Both the position numbers and the translations under genes were made by a program. A stretch of DNA of 64,000 bases from Clostridiales bacterium (GTDB taxonomy: Bacteria > Bacillota > Clostridia > Lachnospirales > Lachnospiraceae). Each line of letters starts with the position of its first letter. The first letter of the stretch is position 1. Under the pieces are notes generated by a model that was not told where the DNA came from, searched no databases, and saw nothing but the letters and a program-made list of their open reading frames with translations. Shown here piece by piece: positions 48,247-58,286 of the stretch. The stretch is from positions 1 to 64,000 of the forward strand of contig JAJBVE010000057.1 of assembly GCA_020859995.1 (NCBI GenBank). Direction: 5' to 3'.

Positions 48247-50577
48247 ATGGATACAGAGAAAGATTTCAGCATTCCCAAACTGCTTGGACCTGGATGCGTC
48301 TTGCAGCGCGGAGAAAAAACGAGAGTCTGGGGCTGGGCGCCTCCGGGGGCGTCTGTGGAGATCGTATTGCTGAAGCAGAAAGAGAAGACCGTAGTGGCTC
48401 GCTGTGCCGCGACGGCGGACGCCGATGGAACATTTACTTCTTATTTTGAAGGACTGAAGGCCGGCGGGCCGTATATTCTTGTATTTTGGTGCAGGGAGGA
48501 GGGTGCTGAAATACAAGAAACGCCCCTTTCCGCTGACGGGGATACCAGTGCTTCTCAATCGGAACGGGGGATTCCTTTTGTAAAAGCAGAGGTTCCGGAT
48601 GTCTGGGTGGGCGATGTGTTTGTCTGTGCCGGGCAGTCCAACATGGAGCTGCCGATGAGCCGGGTAAGGGAGAAATATCCGGAGGAATTTTTAAATGGCG
48701 GCTGTGACCGCGTACATGTGTACAAGGTGCAGGAGGCATATAATTTTAAAAGGGAAGCTTCTGAACATGCACATGCAAACTGGAATCTGCCCTTTGCGGA
48801 GACATCTGCTTTTTCTTACTTTCTCGGAAAGGAACTTTCACAGAGGGAGGGAGTGCCCATCGGGATTTTGAATCTGAGCCTTGGCGGCACGCCGATTCAG
48901 GCCTGGATGAGCGAGGATGCCCTGGAAGCCTGGCCGGATTATCAGAGAGAAAGGGTCGTGTTGTCAGACGACGAATACTGCCGTACTCTGACAGCACAGA
49001 AGGCGGAAGAAGAAGCTGCATGGCAGAAGGCGCTTTGCGAAAAGGAAAGAGAGGCCTGGCCGCCGCGGGGCACTTCTCTCTGGCAGCCGATCCGGCTTCC
49101 CGGCTCTCTTGCGGAAGCCGGTCTGGTGAATTTCTGCGGAAGCGTGATGCTGAGGAAGAAATTTTCTGTTTCGGATGATCAGGCCGGAAAAAAAGCTTTG
49201 CTGCGGCTGGGCACTCTGGCGGACGCAGACCGGGCTTATATCAATGGCGTTTTGGTGGGCGAGACAGGATACCGTTATCCTCCGAGACGATATACAGTGC
49301 CGGAAGGAGTGCTGCAGACCGGGGAAAATGAGCTTCTGATCCATCTGGTATGCAGAAATGGCGACGGGCGCATGACAAAAGGAAAAACGGTGGAGCTGGC
49401 CTGGGAGGATGTCTGTGATGACAACTGGCCTCTTAAGCACTGCCAACCGGGAAGCGAAGCTTCCGCTGCGGCGCAGCCTGCCGTCGGACAAAGGGAAGGG
49501 CTGTTTTCCTGCGAGAAAATTTCGGCTCCCATTCCTCTGGAGGGAGAATGGGAATATCTGGTACTGGCCAAGGTGGCTCCGGCGCCGGAGCAGGTGTTTT
49601 TGAACCGGGGAGCAACCGGCCTGTTTCGTGAAATGGTGGCTCCCGCTCTGGCGTACACGGTGAAAGGCGTCGTCTGGTATCAGGGCGAATCGAATGATGG
49701 CAGGCCAGAGGAGTATGCGAAGCTGCTGCCTGCGATGATTTCCAACTGGCGAAGACGGTGGATGCAGGAGAGCCTGCCTTTTGTGATTGTGCAGCTGCCG
49801 AATTGCGGCATTGATATCGCAATGGAGACGGCAGACGGAGAACTGCCGTGGCCGATGATCCGCGAGGCGCAGCGGCGGGCCGGCGATCTTCCTGATGTGG
49901 CGGTGACTGTGAATCTGGATATCGGGGAAGACAATGACCTGCATCCTCTCAACAAAAAAGAAGCTGCACGGCGGGCGGCACTGGCACTGCGGAAAATCGT
50001 GTACCACGAGGATGTGATATGCTCCGGTCCGGAGCTGTACGGATGGGAAAAGCATACGGATGGACTGATGCTGCGTTTTGACCGTCCAGTAATATTCCGG
50101 AACATTCAAAATCCCGGAAGCGCGGAGGATGTTTTAGCAAATTCTGCTGCCGATACTCAAGTCAGGGAATTTTCTGCCGCGGACATTTCAGTGCGGGAAA
50201 ACTCTGCTGCGGATACCCTGGTTCAGGATATTTCTGCCGGGAAGGAATCCGCTGAGAAAACCCGCATTCCGGATGGATTGTTTGAGCTTTACTGCGAGGA
50301 TGCCGGATGGCTTCCGGCAAAAGCAGAACTGCACTGCGGGGAGATCCGTCTGCAGCCGGTTTTTCCGGCGGATGCCGGTTCTTCTGTGAAGAAATCTGCC
50401 GGGCGCGGGGAGAAACTGTGCGGGGAAGTATTGCCGGGCAAAGCAGTAAGAGCAGAATCTATACTTGCCGTCCGTTACGCGTGGAGCAACGCGCCGGGCA
50501 GCCGGCTGCTTTATGGAGAAGAAGGACTTTGTGTGACGCCGTTTTGCGAGCGGCTGCGCTGCACGGAGACAACGTAA
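48247..50577 (+). CDS. Sialate O-acetylesterase/SASA-type carbohydrate esterase, predicted cytoplasmic
   Basis: VWVGDVFVCAGQSNMELPMSRV (GQSN block), VKGVVWYQGESND, DLHPLNKKEAARRAAL; no signal peptide. Confidence 0.88.
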   Translation: MDTEKDFSIPKLLGPGCVLQRGEKTRVWGWAPPGASVEIVLLKQKEKTVVARCAATADADGTFTSYFEGLKAGGPYILVFWCREEGAEIQETPLSADGDTSASQSERGIPFVKAEVPDVWVGDVFVCAGQSNMELPMSRVREKYPEEFLNGGCDRVHVYKVQEAYNFKREASEHAHANWNLPFAETSAFSYFLGKELSQREGVPIGILNLSLGGTPIQAWMSEDALEAWPDYQRERVVLSDDEYCRTLTAQKAEEEAAWQKALCEKEREAWPPRGTSLWQPIRLPGSLAEAGLVNFCGSVMLRKKFSVSDDQAGKKALLRLGTLADADRAYINGVLVGETGYRYPPRRYTVPEGVLQTGENELLIHLVCRNGDGRMTKGKTVELAWEDVCDDNWPLKHCQPGSEASAAAQPAVGQREGLFSCEKISAPIPLEGEWEYLVLAKVAPAPEQVFLNRGATGLFREMVAPALAYTVKGVVWYQGESNDGRPEEYAKLLPAMISNWRRRWMQESLPFVIVQLPNCGIDIAMETADGELPWPMIREAQRRAGDLPDVAVTVNLDIGEDNDLHPLNKKEAARRAALALRKIVYHEDVICSGPELYGWEKHTDGLMLRFDRPVIFRNIQNPGSAEDVLANSAADTQVREFSAADISVRENSAADTLVQDISAGKESAEKTRIPDGLFELYCEDAGWLPAKAELHCGEIRLQPVFPADAGSSVKKSAGRGEKLCGEVLPGKAVRAESILAVRYAWSNAPGSRLLYGEEGLCVTPFCERLRCTETT
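50141..50240. repeat. In-frame 30-bp tandem repeat (about 3.3 units) in the esterase gene
   Basis: Units at 50141, 50171 and 50201 encode NSAADTQVRE / FSAADISVRE / NSAADTLVQD. Confidence 0.85.
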
Positions 50578-50727
50578 AACAGAGCATTGTATTTGAATAT
50601 GCAAAAATGTGACCCGAAGAAATTTGCGGCACTTGCTTCAGGAAATTTTGAGGGCGAGCGAGCAACAAAGCTGCGTGAGTGAATGTAACAGGTAAATGGA
50701 TACGTAAAGGAGGCTGTGCGAAAATCA

Positions 50728-53700
50728 ATGGCAAAACTGAGACTGAATGACTACATCAACGTGATCCTGGATCCGGCGGCTGCGCAGGGAATCCGCAGAA
50801 TCGGTGCGAAGGTCGCGACGGATGTAGAAGCGACAACGGGGGCAAAAAGCCAGGTGATTTTACCGGATACAGTTCCTGGGCTGCCGCAGGCGATCCTCGT
50901 CGCGGAGCTGGGACATGACGCATTGGCAGAGACACTGATGGAGAGACTGCCGGAGCTTGAGAAGCTGAAGGGAAGATGGGAGAGCTACGGCTTTTTCCTG
51001 ATTGAAAAGCCTCTTCCGAATGTGGAAGAGGGGCTTGTGATTGTGGGCAGCGACCGGATCGGCACGATCTACGGCATGTTCCATTTGTCGGAGCTGCTGG
51101 GAGTGACTGCCTGGGGATTCTGGGGCGATGCCGCGCCGCCGGCCGCCAGAGGCGTGATTCTGACCGATTCGGAACTGAATGAGGGCGGAACCTCCGCACA
51201 AAGGAAGAATTCAGGGACGGGTCACGGCTTTGCAAAAGCAGATATTACCGGGACCGGGCAGGGACTTGAAGAAAAATCTGCTTCCAGGTACGAGCAGAGT
51301 CTGACAGATGGAAGAGACGCTTTATCCGGCAAAGAAGTGCGTGATACGGCATCAGGCATGGACTCTTTCGCGCATACCTATCCGAGAGATGTTTACTCCT
51401 GGGGAGAAAAACGGCAGCGCCCGATCCTGCCGACGGAGACAATTTATGTGAAAAACGGGATCTCAAAGGAGCCGTCGGTCCGTTACCGGGGATTTTTTAT
51501 CAATGATGAATGGCCCTGCTTCGGAAACTGGACATTTTCCCATTATCAGGGATTTACCGCCGAGATGTACGACAAGGTATTTGAGTATCTGCTGCGTATG
51601 AAGGGAAATTATCTGTGGCCTGCGATGTGGTCTTCCTCCTTTTTGCTGGATGGGCCGGGACTGGCGTCGATGGAACTGGCGACAGAGTATGGCATCTACA
51701 TCGGGATGTCGCACCACGAGCCCTGCATGCGCTCCGGCGCTGAGTTTTCTATTTTTAAAGGGGAGCATTCTCCTTACGGAAATGACTGGAGCTATGTGAC
51801 CAACAAGGAAGGGTTGCTGAAATTCTGGGAGGACGGTCTGGCGCGTGTCCGGGGACAGAATGTGTTTCCGACCATCGGTATGCGAGGAGAGAACGACAGC
51901 AAGATGCTGGGCGATGATTCCACCATTGAAGAAAATGTCCGTCTGCTGAAGGAGATTATTACCGAGCAAAGAAAGCTGATCGCGAAGCATATCAATCCTG
52001 ACCTGAAAAAGGTACCGCAGCTGCTGGCGATTTACAAAGAGGTCGAGGACTACTTTTTCGGAAACGAAGAGGCATCCGGGCTGAGCGATTTTGAAGAGCT
52101 CGATGATGTGACACTGATGTTTTGCGAGGACAATTTCAATAACATGCGCGCCCTTCCGCAGGAGATGGCGCAATACGCTTTTGACCCGTCAAAGGACCGT
52201 GATCGTTTGCCTGCGCATCCGGGCGGCTACGGTATGTACTATCATGTGGACTACCACGGCTCGCCGATTTCCTATGAGTGGGTGAATTCCACGCCGATTA
52301 CAAAGATCTGGGAGCAGATGACCGAGGCCTGGGAGTACGGCATCCGCGAGGTATGGATTCTGAATGTCGGCGATGTCAAGTTCAACGAGTATCCTCTGGG
52401 ATATTTTCTTTCGCTGGCATATGATTTTGACACCTATGGACTGGACGGGCTGGATAATACGCTTGCTTATACGGAAGAATGGATACGCTCTTTATTTGGG
52501 AAACTGGTTGACGAGGAGAAGGTTTCTGAGATAACGTGGGTATTGAAAGAGTCCGTTGATCTGCACAGCCTGCGCAGGGCGGAGGCGCTGAACGATACTA
52601 TTTATCATCCGGTGCATTATGGCGAGGCGAAGCAGATGCTGCAGCGTGCCGAGTCTCTGGAAAAGAGAAATGAGGAGCTGTACGCTTCGCTGAAAGGGTC
52701 TCTTGGCGCGGACGGCTATTACAGTATGATCTATTTCCCGGCGGCTGGGATCGCGAATCTGCTGAAAATGCATCTCGCGTCAGGGCTGAACCATCTGTAC
52801 AGCGCACAGGGAAAAGCGGTGGCAAATCAGTATGGAGAGATGCTGGAGGCATGCATTTTGCGTGATCGGGCTCTTGCGAAGGAGCTGGCGGCTTTCCGGG
52901 ACGGAAAGTGGAGCGGTATGGAGCGCGAGGAGCATATCGGTTTTGTGAACTGGAATGATGAGGATTATCGCTATCCTGTCAGACATATGCTAACCCTCCC
53001 GGATCATCCGCGGCTGGTGGTTTCCCGTGCGGATCGTACAAAGACTTTTACCAACCAGTATTTTCCAGTGCCGCTTACCATCCGGGATTTTGAAAATGCC
53101 GGGACGGATCAGGTGACACTGCAGGTGGCAAACGGAGGCTGCGGGACGGTGGACTGGCAAATCGTGGGAGAGAGCGAGTGTTTTGAAATCACGCCGTCCT
53201 GTGGCAGCACAGCTTTGCAGACAGAAGTGACAGTCCGCGTGTTAAGAGAGCGCATTCCGGCGCATGAGACCGTCGAGTTCCGCTGCCAGGTCAGAGCCGG
53301 GAGAGAGTGTGTACCGCTGCTTATTACAGCGCGAAATCCGGAGCTGGACGGGATTCCAAAGGGGGCATTTCTGGTCCAGGAGGGTATCTGCGTCTGGGAT
53401 GCTGCGGAATTTGTGGACAGCACTCCGGGTATGGCGGAGGAAGAAATGTGCACAGGGAAAAATGCGTGCGGGATACCAGACGGAGAAAAGCATGTGTCTG
53501 AAGCAGCCGCCGCGTTTCAGATGCTGCGGGATTATGGCAAATATGGCTCTGGGATGAAGGTTTTCCCGACGACGGCCGTCTTTGACGAGAACGACTGGAA
53601 GCAGGGCCTGGCGCCGAGCCTGTCGTATGAAATCTGGACGCCGGAAGCAGGCGCGTATCGCCTGTCGCTGCACACCTCGCCTGCCAACCCGCTGGTTTAC

Positions 53701-53988
53701 GGAGGAATGCTCCGGTATGGCATCTCTGTGAACGGAGAGGCTCCCCGGATGGTGGCAGTCACATCGGATGGCTACCGCGGAGGCGACCCGGGATGTGCTG
53801 TCTGGTGCGAGGCTGTGCTGAACCAGGAACATGTAGCAGAGGTTCCGGTGAGTCTGCGCGAGGGGCTCAACCGCATTACGGTTTATGCGGGAGATGCCGG
53901 TATCGTCCTGGAGAGGCTGACGCTGGAACAGGATGGTACCAGGATCCTTAAGTCCTATCTGGGAGCCCCGGTGAGCTATCGGGTGTGA
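50728..53988 (+). CDS. GH115-family glycoside hydrolase (xylan alpha-1,2-glucuronidase-like)
   Basis: SVRYRGFFINDEWPCFGNWTFSHYQGFTAEMYDKVFEYLLRMKGNYLWPAMWSSSFLLDGPG...EYGIYIGMSHHEPCMRSGAEF...MRGENDSKML. Confidence 0.88.
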   Translation: MAKLRLNDYINVILDPAAAQGIRRIGAKVATDVEATTGAKSQVILPDTVPGLPQAILVAELGHDALAETLMERLPELEKLKGRWESYGFFLIEKPLPNVEEGLVIVGSDRIGTIYGMFHLSELLGVTAWGFWGDAAPPAARGVILTDSELNEGGTSAQRKNSGTGHGFAKADITGTGQGLEEKSASRYEQSLTDGRDALSGKEVRDTASGMDSFAHTYPRDVYSWGEKRQRPILPTETIYVKNGISKEPSVRYRGFFINDEWPCFGNWTFSHYQGFTAEMYDKVFEYLLRMKGNYLWPAMWSSSFLLDGPGLASMELATEYGIYIGMSHHEPCMRSGAEFSIFKGEHSPYGNDWSYVTNKEGLLKFWEDGLARVRGQNVFPTIGMRGENDSKMLGDDSTIEENVRLLKEIITEQRKLIAKHINPDLKKVPQLLAIYKEVEDYFFGNEEASGLSDFEELDDVTLMFCEDNFNNMRALPQEMAQYAFDPSKDRDRLPAHPGGYGMYYHVDYHGSPISYEWVNSTPITKIWEQMTEAWEYGIREVWILNVGDVKFNEYPLGYFLSLAYDFDTYGLDGLDNTLAYTEEWIRSLFGKLVDEEKVSEITWVLKESVDLHSLRRAEALNDTIYHPVHYGEAKQMLQRAESLEKRNEELYASLKGSLGADGYYSMIYFPAAGIANLLKMHLASGLNHLYSAQGKAVANQYGEMLEACILRDRALAKELAAFRDGKWSGMEREEHIGFVNWNDEDYRYPVRHMLTLPDHPRLVVSRADRTKTFTNQYFPVPLTIRDFENAGTDQVTLQVANGGCGTVDWQIVGESECFEITPSCGSTALQTEVTVRVLRERIPAHETVEFRCQVRAGRECVPLLITARNPELDGIPKGAFLVQEGICVWDAAEFVDSTPGMAEEEMCTGKNACGIPDGEKHVSEAAAAFQMLRDYGKYGSGMKVFPTTAVFDENDWKQGLAPSLSYEIWTPEAGAYRLSLHTSPANPLVYGGMLRYGISVNGEAPRMVAVTSDGYRGGDPGCAVWCEAVLNQEHVAEVPVSLREGLNRITVYAGDAGIVLERLTLEQDGTRILKSYLGAPVSYRV

Positions 53989-54008
53989 CGGACAGAAACG
54001 AGAGTGAA

Positions 54009-54225
54009 CCTGCATCAAAACGCGATGCAGGACATGGAGGGAGAGCCGCGCCATTAGAAATCGCGCCTGAGCGCGATGGGCACGGCCTGCGTCCTGCATC
54101 AAAACCCGATGCAGGATATGGAGTGGAGAGCCGCGCATGCAAAATCGCCTGATGGCGATGGCGCGGCCTACATCCTGCATCAAAACCCGATGCAGGATAT
54201 GTAGTGGAGAGCCGCGCATGCAGCA
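54009..54225. repeat. Tandem array (units starting 54009, 54093, 54174) of the ~84-bp two-hairpin repeat also found between atpG and atpD
   Basis: CCTGCATC-loop-GATGCAGG then GAGAGCCGCGC..ATCGCC-TGAT-GGCGAT..GCGCGGC repeated at 84 and 81 bp spacing. Confidence 0.9.
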
Positions 54226-54278
54226 AAATTCCGCTTGTGCATGATGCCAGGCGGGGAATAAATAAAGGAGGAATTACA

Positions 54279-55325
54279 ATGAATGGGACGATGAAAACTG
54301 CAGTTATGACAGACCTGCGCAAGGTCGAGATTCAGAGAAGGCCGATCCCGGTGCCGATGGAGGACGAGGTTCTGGTAAAGATCGAGTATGTGGGAATTTG
54401 TGGTTCTGACCTTCACTACTATGAAGCCGGGAGAATCGGCGACTTTGTCGTAGAGACACCCTTTGTGCTTGGCCATGAGGCCGGAGGCACGGTCGTGGAG
54501 GTCGGCGAAAATGTGAAGAATCTGAAGGTTGGGGACCGGGTAGCTTTGGAGCCGGGCAAGACCTGCGGTCACTGCGAATTCTGCAAGCAGGGCAAATACA
54601 ACCTGTGCAAGGATGTTATTTTCTTTGCGACGCCGCCGGTGGACGGTGTGTTCCAGGAATATGTGGCTCACGAGGCCGGGCTGTGCTTTAAGCTGCCGGA
54701 AAATGTGAGCACAATGGAGGGCGCGCTGATTGAACCGTTGGCTGTGGGCATGCACGCGGCGTGCCAGGGCGACGCGCATCTGGGCCAGACCTGTGTAGTG
54801 ACCGGGGCCGGGTGCATCGGTCTGGTGTCCATGCTTTCGTTGAAAGCCAGAGGCGTTTCAAAGGTGATCGTCGTGGACGTGATGGATAAGCGCCTGGAAA
54901 AAGCGAAGGAACTGGGCGCGGACGAGGTGATCAACGGCGCAAAGGAGGATACGGTCGCGCGGATTCTGGAGATTACGGGCGGCGCGGGCTTTGACCTGGG
55001 TATCGAGACGGCCGGCTCTCAGATTACGGCACAGCAGCAGATCCGTGCTGCTAAAAAGGGCGCGACGATCGTGTTTGTAGGCTACAGCCCGTCCGGCGAT
55101 ATGACGCTCCCGATCGGCATGGCTCTGGATAAGGAGCTGACCTTCAAGACGGTTTTCCGCTATCGGAATATCTATCCGATGGCGATTGACGCAGTGTCGA
55201 CCGGCAAGATTCACATCAAAGATATAGTGACTAATTATTTTGAACTGGACGACATTCAGAATGCGCTGGATTCCTGCGTAGACAATAAGGCGGAGATTGT
55301 GAAAGGGGTAATCAGAGTAAGCTGA
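54279..55325 (+). CDS. Zinc-dependent medium-chain polyol dehydrogenase (sorbitol/xylitol dehydrogenase-like)
   Basis: [94 protein letters not shown]. Confidence 0.9.
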   Translation: MNGTMKTAVMTDLRKVEIQRRPIPVPMEDEVLVKIEYVGICGSDLHYYEAGRIGDFVVETPFVLGHEAGGTVVEVGENVKNLKVGDRVALEPGKTCGHCEFCKQGKYNLCKDVIFFATPPVDGVFQEYVAHEAGLCFKLPENVSTMEGALIEPLAVGMHAACQGDAHLGQTCVVTGAGCIGLVSMLSLKARGVSKVIVVDVMDKRLEKAKELGADEVINGAKEDTVARILEITGGAGFDLGIETAGSQITAQQQIRAAKKGATIVFVGYSPSGDMTLPIGMALDKELTFKTVFRYRNIYPMAIDAVSTGKIHIKDIVTNYFELDDIQNALDSCVDNKAEIVKGVIRVS

Positions 55326-55347
55326 GAGCGTGCTGCCTGATGCCACC

Positions 55348-55443
55348 TATCAGGGTCATAAGGGATCCACCAGCAAGCTGGTCCCCCTTATGACATATCA
55401 GGGTCATAAGGGATCCACCAGCAAGCTGGTCCCCCTTATGACA
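55348..55443. repeat. Two identical 48-bp tandem units, each a long hairpin
   Basis: TATCAGGGTCATAAGGGATCCACCAGCAAGCTGGTCCCCCTTATGACA at 55348-55395 and 55396-55443; stem GTCATAAGGG/CCCTTATGAC plus ACCAGC-aa-GCTGGT. Confidence 0.95.
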
Positions 55444-55458
55444 TTGATTGCGAACAAT

Positions 55459-55713
55459 TTTTCCACACCCGGGAGACGGGCTTTTTGCTGGTTTTTCCCG
55501 GGTTTTCCACATTATCCACATAGTTATTCACATTTTCCACCGGGAAAACTCAGCCTTTTTTGGTGGACAAGTAGATTTACATAATATTTCGACAGATTTC
55601 GCGGAAATTCGACTGAAATATGCGGATGGGGAATTATTGTCAACCAGTTATCCACATTATCCACATTGTTCACAGGAAAATAACGAGATATTGGAAACAA
55701 AGGATGTGGAAAA
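55459..55713 (+). promoter_or_regulatory. DnaA-box cluster (candidate oriC-like or DnaA-regulatory region)
   Basis: TTTTCCACA 55459; TTTTCCACA 55503; TTATCCACA 55512; TTATTCACA 55524; TTTTCCACC 55533; TTATCCACA 55648; TTATCCACA 55657; TTGTTCACA 55666; minus-strand TTTTCCACA at 55705-55713; AT-rich spacer at 55542-55640. Confidence 0.8.
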
Positions 55714-55841
55714 GTTACTGTTCTCTTTTTGGAAAAAGTGTGTTATGATGGAGCCCAGATTGGATTTCGTTACAGATATGGGATATATTTTATCCGGCGC
55801 CGTAATGGATGCCGGACATGTATAGAAAAGGATGGCCAGCA

Positions 55842-57080
55842 ATGAAGATATACTCGGACGCGCCGGAAGGCTCTACGGTGGTACAAAATTCATTTATTGA
55901 TCAGTATATGCCCCATGCGAATGGGGAATTTGTCAAGGTATATCTGTATTTGCTGCGCTGCGCAGACAGCGGACGGGAGCTCTCCCTCGCTTCTATTGCC
56001 GATGTTTTTGAGCATACGGAGAAGGATGTCCGGCGGGCACTTACCTACTGGGAGCGGCAGCGGCTTTTGCGGATCGGGACCGGACCGGACGGCGCTCTGG
56101 TGTCTGTGACATTTACGGATCCCGGCTGTTATTCTACACCTGCAGCCCCGGAAGGGCAGGAGGAAGGTGCGGCAGGTCTCTACAGTGACGGGATTTCTTC
56201 TTACGAGGAGCAGCCGTTCCGGGACGCACGGGCCTGTGAAGAGAAAAAGTCTGCTCCAGACGGAGCAGGGGCGGCGCTTTCCGGAACGGCGCCTATTGCT
56301 GGCCCTGATACATCGGGAAGCCGCCCAAATGGTGCTTTCGGGAAAGAAATCTCAGATGAAAAGCGGGAAGATTCCGACAGGACGAAAGATCCAGACGGAC
56401 CGCAGGAAGAGATGCCTTTGCCGGGGGCACTTTCTGAGAAGGCACAGAGCGATTTAAAAGAGCTGTTTTTTGTGGCGGAGCAGTATCTGGGCAGGCCTCT
56501 TTCCGCCACAGAGCAGAATGATTTTGTCTATTATTATCATACACTCGGGTTTTCCGCAGACCTGATTGAGTACCTGCTGGAATACTGTATCACGAAGGAT
56601 GTGACCAGCCGCCATTATATGCGGAAGGTGGCGCAGGGCTGGGCCAGATCCGGGATTAAGACCGTACAGGACGCTAAGAAAGAGTCCGGCCGGTACAACA
56701 AAGATTATTATACCATTATGAAGGCCTTCGGGATTAAAAACCGTGCGCCCGCCCCGTCTGAGCAGGAGACGATGGCGCGCTGGCTTCATGAATACGGATT
56801 TTCCATGGAGCTTATCCTGGAAGCCTGCCGCCGCACGATTGATCAGCTCCATGAGCCGAACTTCCAGTACGCGGACAAGATTCTGACGCAGTGGCTTGGC
56901 GCGGGCGTCCAGTCTATGAAGGATGTCGGGGAGGCAGACCGGAAATGGGAGCAGGAGCAGGCCGCTAAGAAGTCTTCCCAGAGCCGTGCCCGCACCGGCC
57001 AGCCCAACCGGTTTAATAATTTCACCCAGAGAAGCTATAATTATGACAAGCTGGAAAGGCGGTTGTTTGGGCAGTCTTAG
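55842..57080 (+). CDS. DnaD-domain replication initiation protein
   Basis: VVQNSFIDQYMPHANGEFVKVYLYLLRCADSGRELSLASIADVFEHTEKDVRRALTYWERQRLL; two C-terminal DnaD-like repeats (YYYHTLGFSADLIEYLLEYCI; WLHEYGFSMELILEACRRTI). Confidence 0.88.
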   Translation: MKIYSDAPEGSTVVQNSFIDQYMPHANGEFVKVYLYLLRCADSGRELSLASIADVFEHTEKDVRRALTYWERQRLLRIGTGPDGALVSVTFTDPGCYSTPAAPEGQEEGAAGLYSDGISSYEEQPFRDARACEEKKSAPDGAGAALSGTAPIAGPDTSGSRPNGAFGKEISDEKREDSDRTKDPDGPQEEMPLPGALSEKAQSDLKELFFVAEQYLGRPLSATEQNDFVYYYHTLGFSADLIEYLLEYCITKDVTSRHYMRKVAQGWARSGIKTVQDAKKESGRYNKDYYTIMKAFGIKNRAPAPSEQETMARWLHEYGFSMELILEACRRTIDQLHEPNFQYADKILTQWLGAGVQSMKDVGEADRKWEQEQAAKKSSQSRARTGQPNRFNNFTQRSYNYDKLERRLFGQS

Positions 57081-57181
57081 TAAGACAGTCAGGATATTAG
57101 ATCGAACGTTTTTAGGGCCGCAGTCGTCTGCGGAAGGATTTTGGGATGATCTGAAGCATATCGTTTGGGACGGGGGCAGTT

Positions 57182-58225
57182 ATGGCATTGACAAATGCAC
57201 AGTATGATGAGATTATGCGGGAATATCAGCGCCGCCAGAATCAGGTGCGGGAGGCACTTTCGGCCAGGGAGAGGGAGGTTTATGATCGCATCCCCGAGCT
57301 GGCCAGGCTGGATGAGAGGATTGCCTCTGAGAGTACGGCGTACGCACGCGCACTGCTGGCGGAGGATGGCACAGCGGAAGACTCACCGGCTTCCCGGAGC
57401 GGCGGCGGTGAAAGCGGTATCTCTGCCTTAAAGACACGCATTGAAGAGATCAGTGCTGAAAAAGAACGCCTGTTAAAAAGGGCTGGTTTCCCGAAGGGCT
57501 ACCTGGAGCCGGAGTATTTCTGCGCGGATTGCCAGGACACCGGCTATATCGGCCAGGAGAAATGTCATTGCTTCCGCCAGGCGATCATTGACCTGCTGTA
57601 TGCACAGTCCAATCTGCGCAGGAGTATGCAGGGGGAGACCTTCAATGCATTTTCTCTGGATTATTATCCGGAAACTATGACGGATCCCGTCACCGGACTT
57701 ACGGCTGCCGAGATGGCCAGACGGGCGCTGCAGGAGTGCAGGCGCTTTGTGAGAGACTTTGACCAGGAGCCGGACAATCTGTTTCTGTCAGGAGATACGG
57801 GACTGGGCAAGACCTTTTTATCGCACTGCGTCGCAAACGCGCTTCTTGAGAGCACGCATTCTGTGGTTTATTTTTCCGCGTTCCGGCTGTTTGAACTGTT
57901 GGCGGACGCGTCCTTTGGGCGGGTTGATGCGAATGAGGCGGGGGAGATGGACCGGTATATTTATGACTGCGATCTGCTGATTATCGACGACCTGGGGACA
58001 GAACTGACCAATTCCTTTGTCGCCTCAGAATTGTTCCTGGTACTGAACGAGCGGATCCTGCGCCGGAAAAGTACACTGATATCGACCAATCTTTCTCTGG
58101 CGTCGATCGCAGATCTTTATTCAGAACGTGTGCTTTCCAGGATCACGAGCAATTACCGGATGCTGCGCCTGATCGGCGATGATATCCGTATACAGAAGCG
58201 CATTCGGGCATCCGGAGCTGATTAA
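57182..58225 (+). CDS. DnaC/DnaI-like helicase loader ATPase
   Basis: NLFLSGDTGLGKTFLSHCVANALL (Walker A), DCDLLIIDDLGTELTNSFVASELFLVLNERI, STNLSLASIADLYSERVLSRITSNYRML. Confidence 0.92.
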   Translation: MALTNAQYDEIMREYQRRQNQVREALSAREREVYDRIPELARLDERIASESTAYARALLAEDGTAEDSPASRSGGGESGISALKTRIEEISAEKERLLKRAGFPKGYLEPEYFCADCQDTGYIGQEKCHCFRQAIIDLLYAQSNLRRSMQGETFNAFSLDYYPETMTDPVTGLTAAEMARRALQECRRFVRDFDQEPDNLFLSGDTGLGKTFLSHCVANALLESTHSVVYFSAFRLFELLADASFGRVDANEAGEMDRYIYDCDLLIIDDLGTELTNSFVASELFLVLNERILRRKSTLISTNLSLASIADLYSERVLSRITSNYRMLRLIGDDIRIQKRIRASGAD

Positions 58226-58286
58226 ATGATTTGATTTATCTGGCTGATAAAATGAAATGATACGACGTATTTTGGGAGGAAAAAAG

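Noticed and set aside
48964-50109. 381-aa minus-strand ORF
   Set aside because: Antisense to the SASA esterase; no domain signature, biased composition.
55330-55584. 84-aa ORF with duplicated GHKGSTSKLVPLMTYQ
   Set aside because: Arises from the 48-bp hairpin duplication and the DnaA boxes; not credible as a gene.
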